This document shows positions 22,779 to 32,854 of a stretch of DNA of 64,000 bases, piece after piece (position 1 is the stretch's first letter; every line of letters starts with the position of its first letter). A program made the position numbers and the translations under genes. The notes beneath the pieces are model-generated. The model did no database searches, was not told the DNA's origin, and saw only the letters and a program-made list of their open reading frames with translations. The stretch comes from Bathynomus jamesi. Taxonomy: Eukaryota > Arthropoda > Malacostraca > Isopoda > Cirolanidae. The stretch is from contig JAJOZX010003309.1 in the NCBI GenBank assembly GCA_023014485.1, positions 454,317-518,316 on the forward strand. The letters are read 5' to 3'.

Positions 22779-23441
22779 GATTCAAGTCCATGACTTGGGT
22801 TTCTTCAAAACGAAAAGATTGTATAACACGTGTCAAATCCTCATCGGACCTTAAAGGAGTAAGACTAATTCATTAGTTCATACAGAATCTCTTTTAATAA
22901 AAACCCAAAACATATGCAGAGTATACTTGTAGTAAGAGTATTACAATGTGAAGATATCTTTGAACCACTCAGAGAAGTTCCTTTAAGAGATAACTCCGAA
23001 TAACATTTGAATTTATAAAATTATTTAAAACATGCAAAAGATTGCTATAAAAAAATTCAATGAATCAAAACAGGATTTTAGCATAATAACAAACTAATCT
23101 ATAATTGCGGATACCTAAATGAAGCATTTTTAATGTGATGAGATGAATTACTACAACCCTCCATATATATATGATGAAATAATCCAGAACAGTGCTCTTT
23201 CTGACAGTCACATTAAATAAGTTTGCGAATAATTGGCTACAAAAAATAAAATTACAGGCACTTACATTTCTACGGTAGTCCCTTGCGTCGGATCGTAAGG
23301 AGTGTCATTGCAAATATCATCAACGGTTTGCGTTCGAAATAATCCATCCCGGTCAGCCGCGTTAAAAAGATTAATTGTGGACAACGCTACAATGTTACCA
23401 TCTTGATATAAACCCGGTAAATTGTAAAGTTCTTGATTCAT
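22609..23441 (-). CDS. Three-exon Polinton right-end gene, uncharacterised (about 113 aa)
   Basis: Exon 1 runs from the ATG at 23441 to 23266 and ends AT|gtaagtg. Exon 2 is 22849-22718, entered through tttaag| and leaving at AC|gtaagta. A short exon 3 (22642-22609) follows ggcag| and ends at TAA. All junctions are phase 2. The product starts MNQELYNLPGLYQDGN, contains NLFNAADRDGLFRTQTVDDI and SDEDLTRVIQSFRFEE, and is acidic with no known domain. The second Polinton copy (36015-37252) has the same exon pattern, splice sites, phases and core motifs. A TATA box lies upstream at 23506-23513. The gene points leftward against the late genes, like an early regulatory gene; function is unknown. Exon 3 is the least certain part, and splicing on to the distant polymerase is an alternative. 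Confidence 0.65.
22652..22657 (+). terminator. AATAAA poly(A)-like signal after the protease gene
   Basis: AATAAA within atttaataaatgaaaatac lies about 210 bp after the protease stop. The second copy keeps aataaattgatgaaaatac at the same place (about 36040). It is the likely end signal of the plus-strand late transcripts. Confidence 0.55.
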
Positions 23442-23505
23442 GGCGGAGGGAATGTTTATTCACTGGTGAAAATAACTAATGTGACTCCCAGCTGAAAATA
23501 TTTCC

Positions 23506-23513
23506 TTTTATAT
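23506..23513 (-). promoter_or_regulatory. TATA box of the spliced right-end gene
   Basis: On the minus strand ATATAAAAGG is followed by AAATATTTTCA, about 65 bp before the ATG at 23441. The second copy has TATATAAAAGGG then AATATTTTCATC at about 37315-37326. Inverted CCAAT motifs (attggt on the plus strand) occur just beyond, near 23571 and 23616. Confidence 0.65.
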
Positions 23514-23846
23514 GCATGATTCCCAAGCACCACCCCAAAAGACCAAGAGGCGGTTCGTAAGTTTAATGATTGGTTGTCAATGTAACTGGGCGACTCTATG
23601 ATAAAATTGCGTACCAATCGTAACACCTATATTATGGGTCCATGCTTTGGACGTCCTGATTGGTCGACTAATGGTGCCTTTATATTCTCTCCGTAGATCT
23701 AATGCTCACATCGTGTATTACCACATACAGTTTCTACCACGACAATATTTGCATTTTCGCCCATACTTTTCTCGATTTTCCCTTTATAGAACCCACCCAT
23801 TTATGCAATATCCCTCACTCTCTTACAACATTGATCGGATAGGGAG

Positions 23847-24011
23847 ATGGACAACTTGAGCGGATGCAAGTCGTTACAGGAATATCTTCATCAGTGCTGC
23901 TCAGTACCACAGGAAACAAAATTAGCGCCGCTACTCTTCATAATCCTTACATCGATCATTACCAGAGACAGCACAGTAACATCCGATGACACAAAGATCA
24001 TTATAAAATAA
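23847..24011 (+). other. 54-aa ORF resembling a decayed LINE RT segment
   Basis: The frame begins MDNLSGCKSLQEYLHQ and contains VPQETKLAPLLFII and SDDTKI. These resemble the RT box VPQGTVLAxLLFII and FADDTKI of the LINE at 53.9 kb, with slightly shorter spacing. The base sequence is also partly alike. It is either a short LINE insertion in the Polinton right arm that remains open by chance, or a coincidental match. The AD of the active-site FADD is replaced here. Confidence 0.5.
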
Positions 24012-24119
24012 GAAATCTAGAAGATCTCTACAAGCAGAATGTTTTTGTGCATTATTATTTTTTGCGGTCATACTATTCACAGCTTTCCCAAGATTCCTGA
24101 CTTTTGGATTTGTTTATAT

Positions 24120-24122
24120 TTA

Positions 24123-24195
<73 letters not shown>
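24120..24195. repeat. TA/GT compound microsatellite
   Basis: A TA run passes directly into a GT run. It borders the start of the 240-bp duplication at 24197. Confidence 0.9.
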
Positions 24196-24196
<1 letters not shown>

Positions 24197-24197
<1 letters not shown>

Positions 24198-24438
24198 GGT
24201 GTATATCTATATTGTGTAAAGTTGTATATACATTTGTAACTGTAAAATGTAGCCATTAAGACTTATTTAACGGACACTGGTTCCGTTTTGTACATGTTTT
24301 CTGCCATTTAATAAATGAAAATACAATGTCTTTTGTTCTTAACCTCAAAAAAAAGATCGAAACCAAAAAATACTTACATTATTTCGTTAGTGATGTGACA
24401 ATCGTTGGGTTGATTGCTCGGTAAATCTTCTACCTCCG
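24197..24438. repeat. Second copy of the 240-bp exon-bearing segment
   Basis: Near-identical to 22539-22778, including the ttac splice donor and partial exon 2 of the spliced gene on the minus strand. After 24438 the similarity stops. The short sequence tttgcggtcatactattc at 24060 also recurs near 24480, so a small rearrangement occurred here. Confidence 0.85.
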
Positions 24439-24599
24439 TATGAGGTTTCAAATGGTTTCAAATATTTGCAAAATATATGTTTGCGGTCATACTATTCGAT
24501 CCTCAACTTTGATTAATATATTCGGCTTGACTTTCTACTTGCCAATTCTTGCGTAGGAGTGTGATTAAATTTTGTTTAGCTCATGAAAATGAATGTCTG

Positions 24600-24835
24600 C
24601 TTGGGTTGGTAGATAAATGGGCGCCCTAGGTATCTTAGTGGTTAAGACGCTGGAGTGCTGGTTGAGATCAAGTCCGGGCAATGACGTTGTGATTTCAGCC
24701 TGCCCGTGCTGCAGCTTAGTTCGGATTCCACGTTAAAGTGAAGGTCTCAAGCGGAGTGAAAAGCTAGACCCTCGTCAAAATGAACAATTCGGTGAGAAGG
24801 AAAACCGAGTTAGCTATTATTATTACTACTGTAAT
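24600..24835 (+). mobile_element. tRNA-derived SINE, family shared with 44.9 kb
   Basis: It includes ggtagataaatgggcgccct, cttagtggttaagacgctg (box A-like) and tgaacaattcggtgagaagg. The copy at 44885-45110 shows the same landmarks in the same order (gattatgacgctgggctgct, tgaacaattcggtcggaagc, gttaaactgtaggtct). Both finish with a short AT-rich or ATT tail. It has no coding potential and relies on LINE machinery. Confidence 0.75.
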
Positions 24836-25333
24836 TTGCACCACGGTTAGGTACCAGTTACAAAGAGAATCTATGGTCTGAATTTACTGCATATATTCGT
24901 CGTATGTATATTTTTTTCTTCTCTCTCTAAAAAGTCTTTTGAAAATCTGTGTATTAAATATATTCTCCATTATCGTCCAGATAATCTATGTTCTGAATCA
25001 TAGGTTAGGTTAGGTTCAGGTGCCAGCATGCTGGAGCGAACCAGAGGCTAACAGCCAAAATCCGCACAAGGAATCAATTGTTTTACAATTTAATAAAATG
25101 AATTGTTGATTCTCTTTTTTTTTTTAATTTCCCCTTTAGGATCTTATCGAGAGGATTTTATAATAAAGAAATTATAAATATTTTTGTTTTTCTTTTCATT
25201 CCTTTATTTATATTTAAAAAAATTTTGCTGTGACTACTTACGGCCCTCATAAACTCGGTAAATGAGTTCCAATATATTTCTCAAAAAATTAAAGCTATGA
25301 ATATTATATCCATATAGAATAAACAACATTTTC

Positions 25334-25422
<89 letters not shown>

Positions 25423-25971
25423 ATTTTGAAAAAATGTATATTAATAATAATAATAATAAACCTTTCCATTTTTTTCATTCATTCATTTCATTTCAATAAC
25501 AGAGACAATAACTATGAGATGATACCGTGCAAATTACACGCAAAGAAAAATAAGACAAACAATGAAGTTAATAAAATATAAAAACATTTATATATAGGAA
25601 AAGAATCGCATGGAGAGAGAGAGGAGATGGAAGCGAATCTTTTAGTGAAAGTTTTTCTACCGTTTTTCATTCTGGACCTTTGTGGTCAGTTTGCGGCCTT
25701 CAAAAAGCTTCGGGCTAAACAGGTGTGAAGCTTATCCGTTCCTGCCTCCAATCCTTCTCGTCTCAACATAATGTGAAAATAAACGATATTCTATGAGAAT
25801 AATTGTTTATTACCAAATTTAATATACATTTTAGTATATCTAAGGTATATTATTAATCCTGTCTTCATATGGAAATTTAATATAAATGTCTCTATATATA
25901 GATTTCTCAAATCGATAGAATTAATAAAATGAACGAAAAAAATGTACGAAATTGTGAAGACACATCTTGTG

Positions 25972-26036
<65 letters not shown>

Positions 26037-26089
26037 GAATGACAAAAGTAAATAGACCTTTAGGTGAAGTTAGTTAAAATAATTAGTTT

Positions 26090-26151
<62 letters not shown>

Positions 26152-26489
26152 TGTATTAATATTTTTGTTTGAAATTAGCTTGAAAACAAATGAAAAGGAT
26201 TCCTATGGATTCCTATTCTTGATTTCGCGGATTTTGGTTTCTAAAAAATATAGGTGTATAGAAAGGATTGTCAAAAGTAAATAGACACAGTATACATTCT
26301 AAGTTGTTAGAATAAATGAAAGCGAATTATGGGTAAGTTGAATATTATTCTTAGAGAATATGTTATTGGAATGATTTCTTTTGCTAAGCCACTTGTCTAG
26401 TGTATTTCTTTTATTGTTAATATTGAGTATCGTTTAAATAATTAGTTATCTTGCTGAACAAAATTAAGGAGAAAGTCAATCTTGCCTTT
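24836..26489. other. Non-coding right arm of Polinton with microsatellites
   Basis: No gene is supported. GT arrays lie at about 25336-25376 and 25388-25420, a TA then GA run at 25974-26035, and a TA run at 26093-26148. The rest is AT-rich. Confidence 0.6.
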
Positions 26490-27143
26490 AATAAATAAGT
26501 AATTAAAATAAATGGTGGTATCTGCCAACTCAACCTAATAAGGATATCTGAACAATTAAAATAAATGGTGGTATCTGGTAACCCCCCTCCATATATAAAT
26601 AAGTGATATCTGGCAACTCACGACCCTCTATATAACCGCTGCTTGGCCCCTGGACGTTCATAATGCGTCGGACTCCGGTGGAATAAAGAACTCTCTCTCT
26701 CCTTCCTTCTTAGGTTAAGGCTTAGGTTAGGTTTCCCTTTGGGGGGTGAGGACATCCCACCTTCACCCCCAAAGACCTCCTCCTTCCCCTTTCTCTTCCT
26801 CTCTTATCTTAGGTTAAGGCTACCCCTTTGGGGGAGGTCATCCTCCCTTCTCCCCCCCGAAGCTCGCTCTCCTCTCCCCCTTCGCAACATTGAGTTGTTG
26901 CATAACCCTACCCCCTTGGCAGCATTGAGTTGTTGCATAACCCTACCCCTTTGCAGCATTGGTGTTGCACAAGCCTTGCAACATTGATGTTGCATGACCC
27001 CCTCCCCTTCCATTGCATAACCCCCACCCATTGCATTTGCATACCCCTACCCCCCTATGTTGCATAGCCCCTTTGTAACATCTTGCAACATTGATCAACA
27101 TTTGCAATTGCATTGCACTCTCCCATTTTGCGCCCATCCTACT
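26490..27143 (-). repeat. Polinton right terminal inverted repeat
   Basis: Read on the minus strand it starts AGTAGGATGGGCGCAAAATG, then shows copies of a gttatgcaacaactcaatg-type unit with aagggggtaggg. A GA-rich/TTAGG-like section with caccccccaaaggg follows, then repeats containing gttgccagatatcac and ttatttaattaa-like segments. This is the same order as the left end. The inner boundary is approximate. Confidence 0.85.
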
Positions 27144-27149
27144 GACCTT
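27144..27149. repeat. Polinton target-site duplication, right copy (gacctt)
   Basis: Exact match to 9165-9170, directly abutting the terminal CTACT. Confidence 0.93.
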
Positions 27150-27564
27150 TTCTCTTCGAGTACAACTTTCCAGTTAATTTCCTTTACTACTGCATTTATG
27201 AATATGAGTCTGTTTTATTTGAATCTAAATTCGATACTTCAAATATGTGTGCTATTTCTCTGAGAAGGCAAATTATGAAAGTTCCACCCAACTTTCATTT
27301 AGAGATGACCATGCGAAGGACGACATGGGTGATGTCTTCATAAATAACATAAAACTTTTACTGTAGGTCGTTCACTTTAAACTCTTTTGTGTGCTCTTCT
27401 CAGAAGATACTTACAAAATGATCAAAGTGGCAATAGATTTTGTCCGTCATTTCAATGAAGGGAGAAGGTAGGAGGCGGGGCCTTGCCCTTGGAAGGAACG
27501 AGTACACCGTGGAAAGTAGGATGAAACTTTCGAGAACTTCCCTATGTTGCCCCTTGTAACAGAA
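27150..27564. other. Spacer between the two Polinton copies, no gene seen
   Basis: About 415 bp with no recognised feature. It is the right flank of the first Polinton. The left break of the second copy falls near 27565. Confidence 0.5.
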
Positions 27565-27565
27565 T

Positions 27566-28010
27566 AGCATCTTCTATATAAGTGTGCGATTGAGACAACA
27601 CCTAACGAGGTTTTAGAAAGAGGTACGCACACAGAGCGTGATGTGAGAAGAGACATTCGGAGAGCACCGCACACTCTACGCGTTTCAAAATCAATGATTA
27701 TGTAAGGCTATCGCGTTCGGGAAATAAATTCGCGAAGGGCTTTGAGCAAGGCTGGACACGTGATAATTTTAAAGTTAGGGCTATGAGACCTAAAGATGAG
27801 ATAATGCTGTATTGCGTTGAAGATTTGAATGGGGAAGAAATCGCAGGAGGCTTTTACCGCGAAGAGTTGTAGAAAGTGAAATTTAATTTAGGAAAAATTG
27901 TGTTCAAAATTTAAAACATTCTTGGCGGCAAAGGTTCAGGAAAGAGAAAAATGTACCTGGTGAAATGGCTAGGGTACCCAGAAAGCTTCAACACCTCTAT
28001 AAAAGCTGCT
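27566..28010 (+). pseudogene. Integrase C-terminus with chromodomain, second copy
   Basis: It begins with the family's TPNEVLERG region near 27600. It continues through sequence parallel to 19140-19390 (aatgattatgtaaggctatc, gaagatttgaatgggga) to a chromodomain core YLVKWLG near 27957. The catalytic part is absent and stops interrupt the frame. In this copy the chromodomain Gly is retained where the first copy has Arg. Confidence 0.8.
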
Positions 28011-28039
28011 GCAATAATGAAGCTTAAATAGTATACAAC

Positions 28040-28590
28040 ATGGCTCCTAACCACTTCTATGTCACACTCCTGTCCTCTTCTTCTCTGTCTGGACATCCTA
28101 ACAATATCCTAGCCAATTTTGTAACAGAACTCCATGGGCCCATTGAATTGGAACGTGATTCGTATGAGGTGGGGAAATGCGAAATTCAGCTATCCACCAG
28201 CTTCTTAAGTAGTGATTATAAAGAACCCGTTTTTACGGTTCTTAGAGATCGTGATGAGTGAAAGGCTGGGGTAATTAGGAATGAACCATGCTTGCCGCCC
28301 GGAGTGGGGAGGCACTGTATTACAGTACAGTAGTAACACTAGGCCCGAGTCGTTATGGTGCGACCGAGGATGTTGTGTGACTTAAACGAACGTTTAAAAA
28401 GCTCAAATCTTACAGCTGATTTAGTATACGAAATCGTAAACAAAGAAACCCCTGCACATGCTCTGACCCTAAAATCACTGGATAATAGAAATATTAAAGA
28501 CAGAGAACTGTTCAAAATTATAACCAAGGGCCGATATGGAGTAGCACTCCAAAGAAATGTCTTTCACGAGGCACAACATGACTTCTCCAT
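28040..28590 (+). pseudogene. Penton-like protein, second copy, broken
   Basis: It starts MAPNHFYVTLLSSSS at 28040 and matches the first copy to about residue 73. It then meets a stop at 28259-28261 and a rearranged stretch, and resumes at about 28367 with CDLNERLKSS and NIKDRELFKIITKGRY. The C-terminal third of the gene is missing, because capsid sequence follows directly. Confidence 0.85.
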
Positions 28591-28894
28591 CGAGGGCTAT
28601 TATCAGACTAAAGATGAAAGTAATATAAAGGATAAATTTAAAAATTCTAAAAAGAAGATATATGAATGCTATGGACATCTGCATACAGACTTCACATTCC
28701 AAGAGAAACTGCTTATGAATGGGGTGGATATGAAATTAAAGCTCACCTGCACGAATCCTGAGATCTGCATAAATCTGGGACCTGATCAAGAAGAGGGCGC
28801 AAAGCCCGTTGTGATTCACATTATGGAAACATATCTGCACGTACGGCGAGTGAAATTAAGCTCTGCTAAACAATTAGAAATTGAAAAAATTTAA
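28355..28894 (+). pseudogene. Fused penton-capsid open frame, second copy
   Basis: One open frame of 179 codons joins penton sequence (ending FHEAQHDFS) to the middle of the capsid gene (GYYQTKDESNIKDKFK, then FTFQEKLLMNGVDMKLKL). Roughly 1.1 kb present in the first copy, holding the penton C-terminus, the basic core-like gene and the capsid N-terminus, is deleted at the junction. The join happens to preserve frame. The capsid piece holds residues around TKDESNI that the first copy has lost. The frame stops at 28892-28894 where the LTR element begins. Confidence 0.85.
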
Positions 28895-28899
28895 TACAA

Positions 28900-29403
28900 T
28901 GTAGTAATGTCTAATTAAGAATTAAATGTTTGTTTATAAGAATTTGATAATGTTCATTTAAGTTTTGTTAAATAAGAAATTAGTAATGGTTTGTGAAATT
29001 AAAAATATAAAAATACAAATTGGCAACGCCTGAAATGGGTCTAGAGAAACTGAGAATGCCCAAAAACAACAGTTATCGGACGGCCGTTGGCCTAATAAGG
29101 TGTTTCTTTGTATTACGATGTTTTTGTAAATTTAGAATATTCTTTCGTCTCTCTCTTCGGCTAAATGTTAAAGCTAATTCCACCCCCCTGCATTACCCCG
29201 TTTATCTAAAAGTGTTTTCGGAATAAATAAAAGTAAGTAAGGTGTAATTAATTGTATAATTAATCCCCCGGTCTCTTTTGCCTTATTCGAAAGTGAAATG
29301 GCTTAACCGTCAGCCGCGTCAGTATAAAGACAGAGGAAACTTGTGATAATAGAAAGTAAAGAAAATAATGAATTATAAAAGGGAAGGAAAGGGAATCACT
29401 ACA
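28900..29403 (+). repeat. 5' (left) LTR, 504 bp
   Basis: It matches 34331-34837 with a few percent differences and small indels. It contains the shared block ttggcaacgcctgaaatggg, and aataaataaaagt followed by AT-rich sequence. The first bases inside are ttatttggtggcag, a possible but poor primer-binding site. Confidence 0.9.
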
Positions 29404-30175
29404 TTATTTGGTGGCAGTTTTATTAAATTGTTATCAATTTAATAATACGAACCCACGCACTCCGTTATTAACATAGGCTTTTGCATTATTTTATGTCTTA
29501 TGAACAGGAATTGAAAATTTGTATATATTCTTTCGATTAATCAGGAGTGGTCCCTATTAAATTAAAATAAGAGCATTTTCCCATGTTCTCCGTAAGAGGA
29601 AAATTAGTAGATATTCTGTTTCGCTACCCGTTTTATAGTTTTTACAAAATTAAGCAAATTCCGATTCCCTTTCCTTCAAAATTCGATGATTCAAAATGGC
29701 GCACATCATTTTCAAAATTTCTTCTCATAGCGCGCATTTTCATAATTTTTACGATCAAAATGTTTCCAATCCGTTCCGACTCAAATTTCTCCGAGTCGTC
29801 TTGTCGAGGCCGTTACAATACGAAGTCATAAAATTTGAGTCCTCAGTTCGTTTTCTTTAGATTTCATTTCGTTCAGTCGGAGAGAGGGAGACAAATTTAA
29901 AATTCGGATTTGCTGTCCGATGACTCATTTCTTTTTTCCTTTCCTCTTCAAATGTTATTGCTCTTTATACAGCCTGCCTATTTTGTATTAAAAAATTGTT
30001 TCTTATTTATGTTTTCAGCATTTCAAAATGATTGTGATAATGATAATAAGAATAATTAATAAACAAAATTCACACTTGTATGAGAGTGAATAATTTTAGT
30101 TGTCATAAGATTGTTACAGGCAATTTAATATGGTCGATTTCAAAGGTTGGTGCCTATATTGTAACGCATTTCTAA

Positions 30176-30218
<43 letters not shown>

Positions 30219-31611
30219 ATATAGTAGAGTATTGTAAGAGATTAAATAAGTGAGTAACAAAATTTTCCAGTATCTAGTAGGCAGTTTTTAAGATTGTTCT
30301 TCGACGTATGTACGTAAACTACAGATCATTGTTGCATTTTTGAGTTTACAGTTACTCATAGAAAGAACAATTAGCGACACATGAACATCATATCTGTATA
30401 CTTTTAAGGTAATTTTAAGATTCGCTTTCTCGCTTTTCACTTATAGTTTTTAAGGTAGAAAATGGAAATTTTAAAGTTTAAAGTCGACACATAATCGTTA
30501 AAGTCACTAATTTATACTGGGTCAAGTTCAGATTGTTTAAGTTTATATGCTGGGCCGTATATATTGTGTGAGACCTCAAAGGAAGCAAAATTTGTTATAA
30601 AAAGATAAAAAAAAATTTAATTGAAATACAGGAATTGGTTTCGTAAATTCTATTGATAAATCAATTTCTGTTTTTTTACGTTTTATATATTCATTAATTT
30701 TTATATTTTTATAGGTGGGCTGATTGTTGTTGTCTATTTTTTTTCTTTCATTTTCATGACAATCCCGACGGATATTTGCTGTTTAAATCTTTTTATTCTG
30801 AAATTAGATTTCATTGTGTTAAGGAGTGTTTTTTGTTTAACATTTTATTTTGGATAAAAATAATGAAATTCTTTTTTTTTTACGTTCGCGCGTTTGCTTA
30901 GAAAATATTACAAAATTATGTCATGATGTAATGCAGTTTCATTCGGTTAGGAATATTTTTATAGAGGTTCGCTTATAACACAAGCGAACACTTTTCATTA
31001 TGCAATGATTTGTTTAAATTTTTTTTACGTAGTAGGTTGTGCTGTAGTTTTGGATTCATAATATCTGTTCTTATTTAGAATAACGATGTAAAATTGTATT
31101 TAGTTTCACTTGGAAACGATAAATTTCTGGAATTCTTGTGATTTACAAATCATGCTGTGTTTTGTGTTGAAGGAGAGAGTTGTCTCTCAGATGTAACTTC
31201 TGAATTACGAGTTTTCTTCTTGTGAAATTTAGCGTTGCAGGTTGGGATTAATGTATTAAGTTACTTTTCGGTATTAATATTTAAATTTTTTATATTTAAT
31301 GATTCTGTTTTGGAAAATTGTGTTATTTTTTAAACTTCATTTGGGTTTACTAGTGCAATTGAAACTTTAGCGTGAGTGTTGACCCGAAATGGAGCCTTTT
31401 AGATTGCCAGTAACGTTTTTGTGGTGTCTATGTGTGCTTCCCACAAAGTGTAAGATGGTTCATGATTTTCGGGGATTGATGACATGAAGTTTCTGGGTTT
31501 CATTTTTGTCTTTCGTATTTAAATGTATCGGTATGATTTCTGAACGTACAGTAGTTTGAATAATAATATTTCTTAAATTATAATAACGGTTACTATGTAT
31601 GGGCGTTTCTA
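29404..31611. other. Interior of LTR element, no coding sequence recognised
   Basis: AT-rich sequence with a TA array near 30178-30214. No retroviral motif found on either strand. Three copies of a 29-30-bp unit (attcatatttttctatttct plus acaaaccata) lie at about 31646-31735, just inside the mariner. Confidence 0.6.
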
Positions 31612-32854
31612 CAGGGTGTCCCATAAGTCCGGCATCATAGGAGAAATTCATATTTTTCTATTTCTACAAACCATAATTCATATTTTTCTATTTCTACAAA
31701 CCATAATTCATATTTTTCTCTTTCTACAGGCCATAATGTCTGTGAGCAAGGAAGAACGAATCCAGATAATTCTACTCATAGGAAATTGGAGTCAAAGAGA
31801 GGCCGCTGCTGAATTTAACAGACTGCATCCAGACCGCGAGCCAATAACACAGAGTTGTGTTAGCAGACTTGTTGCAAAGTTTAAAGAAACAGGATCCATA
31901 GAAGATAAACCATGCAGTGGACCTTCAAGGAGGTCCACTGACGATGATACAGCAACTGCTATCCTGGCTCATTTTAACAGAAGTCCCAATAAGTCTCTTC
32001 GGCGATTGTCCGCCGAGACAGGAGTGTCGAAAAGTAGCATCCATCGCATTCTTCAGGCTCACAAATGGCATCCATATAAACTTCAGATCCTACAGAAATT
32101 AAGCGAAGATGATCCTGACCGGCGGATGGAATTTCGTGAATGGGCTACGGAACAATATGCTCGGGATGCCAATTTCTCGTCCACCATTCTGTTCAGTGAC
32201 GAGGCTATTTTTTATTGAAATGGTGAGGTAAATCGACAGAACACCCGCTACTGGTTTCAAAACAACCCTCATTGGTATACCTCTTCAAAGGAACAAGGTG
32301 CATCTCGGGTGATGGTATGGTGTGGCATTTGGAAGGATCGCATTATAGGCCCCCTCTTTTTCGATGAACATGTCACTGGAGGCACCTACCTACGTATGCT
32401 CAAGGAAGAAGCATTTCCCAGTGTCTTGAACGAAGAAGGAAATTTCCCAACATGGTTCCAGCAAGACGGCGCTCCTGCACATTACAGCACGCAAGTAAGG
32501 GAATACCTGTACCAACACTTCCCTGGTCATTGGATAGGACGTCGAGGGCCTGTGGAATGGCCAGCTAGAAGCCCGGATCTCACACCACTAGATTTTTATC
32601 TCTGGGGCCATTTGAAAGCGCTGGTATACGCAGAGAAAATTAGGAGTGTTGAACATTTGCGGCAGCGCATTATTGGGGCATGTAACACCATTACTCCTGA
32701 CATCATTCTCCGTGTGCTTGCTGACTGGGTATCACATCTGAATTTGTGTATTGAAAACAATGGTGGATATATTGAGCACGTTCTGTAAATAAAAGCTTTT
32801 GTTTTGCCTTTTTTTATTATTTTTCCTATGATGCCGGACGTATGGGACACCCTG
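31612..32854 (+). mobile_element. mariner-like element, 1243 bp, inside the LTR element
   Basis: Ends are cagggtgtcccataagtccg and its inverse, with TA on both outer sides (31610-31611 and 32855-32856). The TIR continues as gcatcatagga. It holds one transposase gene with a single in-frame stop, and is the best preserved mariner of the window. Confidence 0.93.
31736..32788 (+). pseudogene. mariner-like transposase (DUF4817-type N-terminus), one nonsense codon
   Basis: The frame from the ATG at 31736 to the stop at 32786-32788 is broken only by TGA at 32216-32218, directly after the first catalytic region FSDEAIFY. The N-terminus has two helix-turn-helix-like units (SKEERIQIILLIGNWSQREA and SIHRILQAHKWHPYKL). 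The second Asp is in FQQDGAPAHYS and the third in [14 protein letters not shown], about 36 residues later by my count. The family moves by cut and paste at TA. The third catalytic residue being Asp fits a DDxD type. An otherwise intact frame implies recent activity relative to the other mariners here. Confidence 0.9.

Larger units (their letters stand above)
9171..27143. mobile_element. Full-length Polinton/Maverick element (about 18 kb)
   Basis: Both ends share an inverted terminus, AGTAG followed within a few bases by GGGCGCAAAATGGGAGAG, and lie between 6-bp duplications gacctt. Length, AG-start termini and 6-bp duplication all fit Polintons. Inside are the diagnostic genes: protein-primed DNA polymerase B (minus), and on the plus strand packaging ATPase, retroviral-type integrase with chromodomain, jelly-roll capsid proteins and adenain-like protease. 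Such elements are regarded as integrated or virion-forming relatives of adintoviruses. Most genes carry stops or frameshifts, so this copy is inactive. The right arm (24.4-26.5 kb) is filled with a SINE and microsatellites rather than genes. Confidence 0.95.

Noticed and set aside
31595..31735. Upstream extension of the mariner transposase
   Set aside because: The extra residues translate the TIR and a 29-30-bp repeat; the ATG at 31736 fits the family start.
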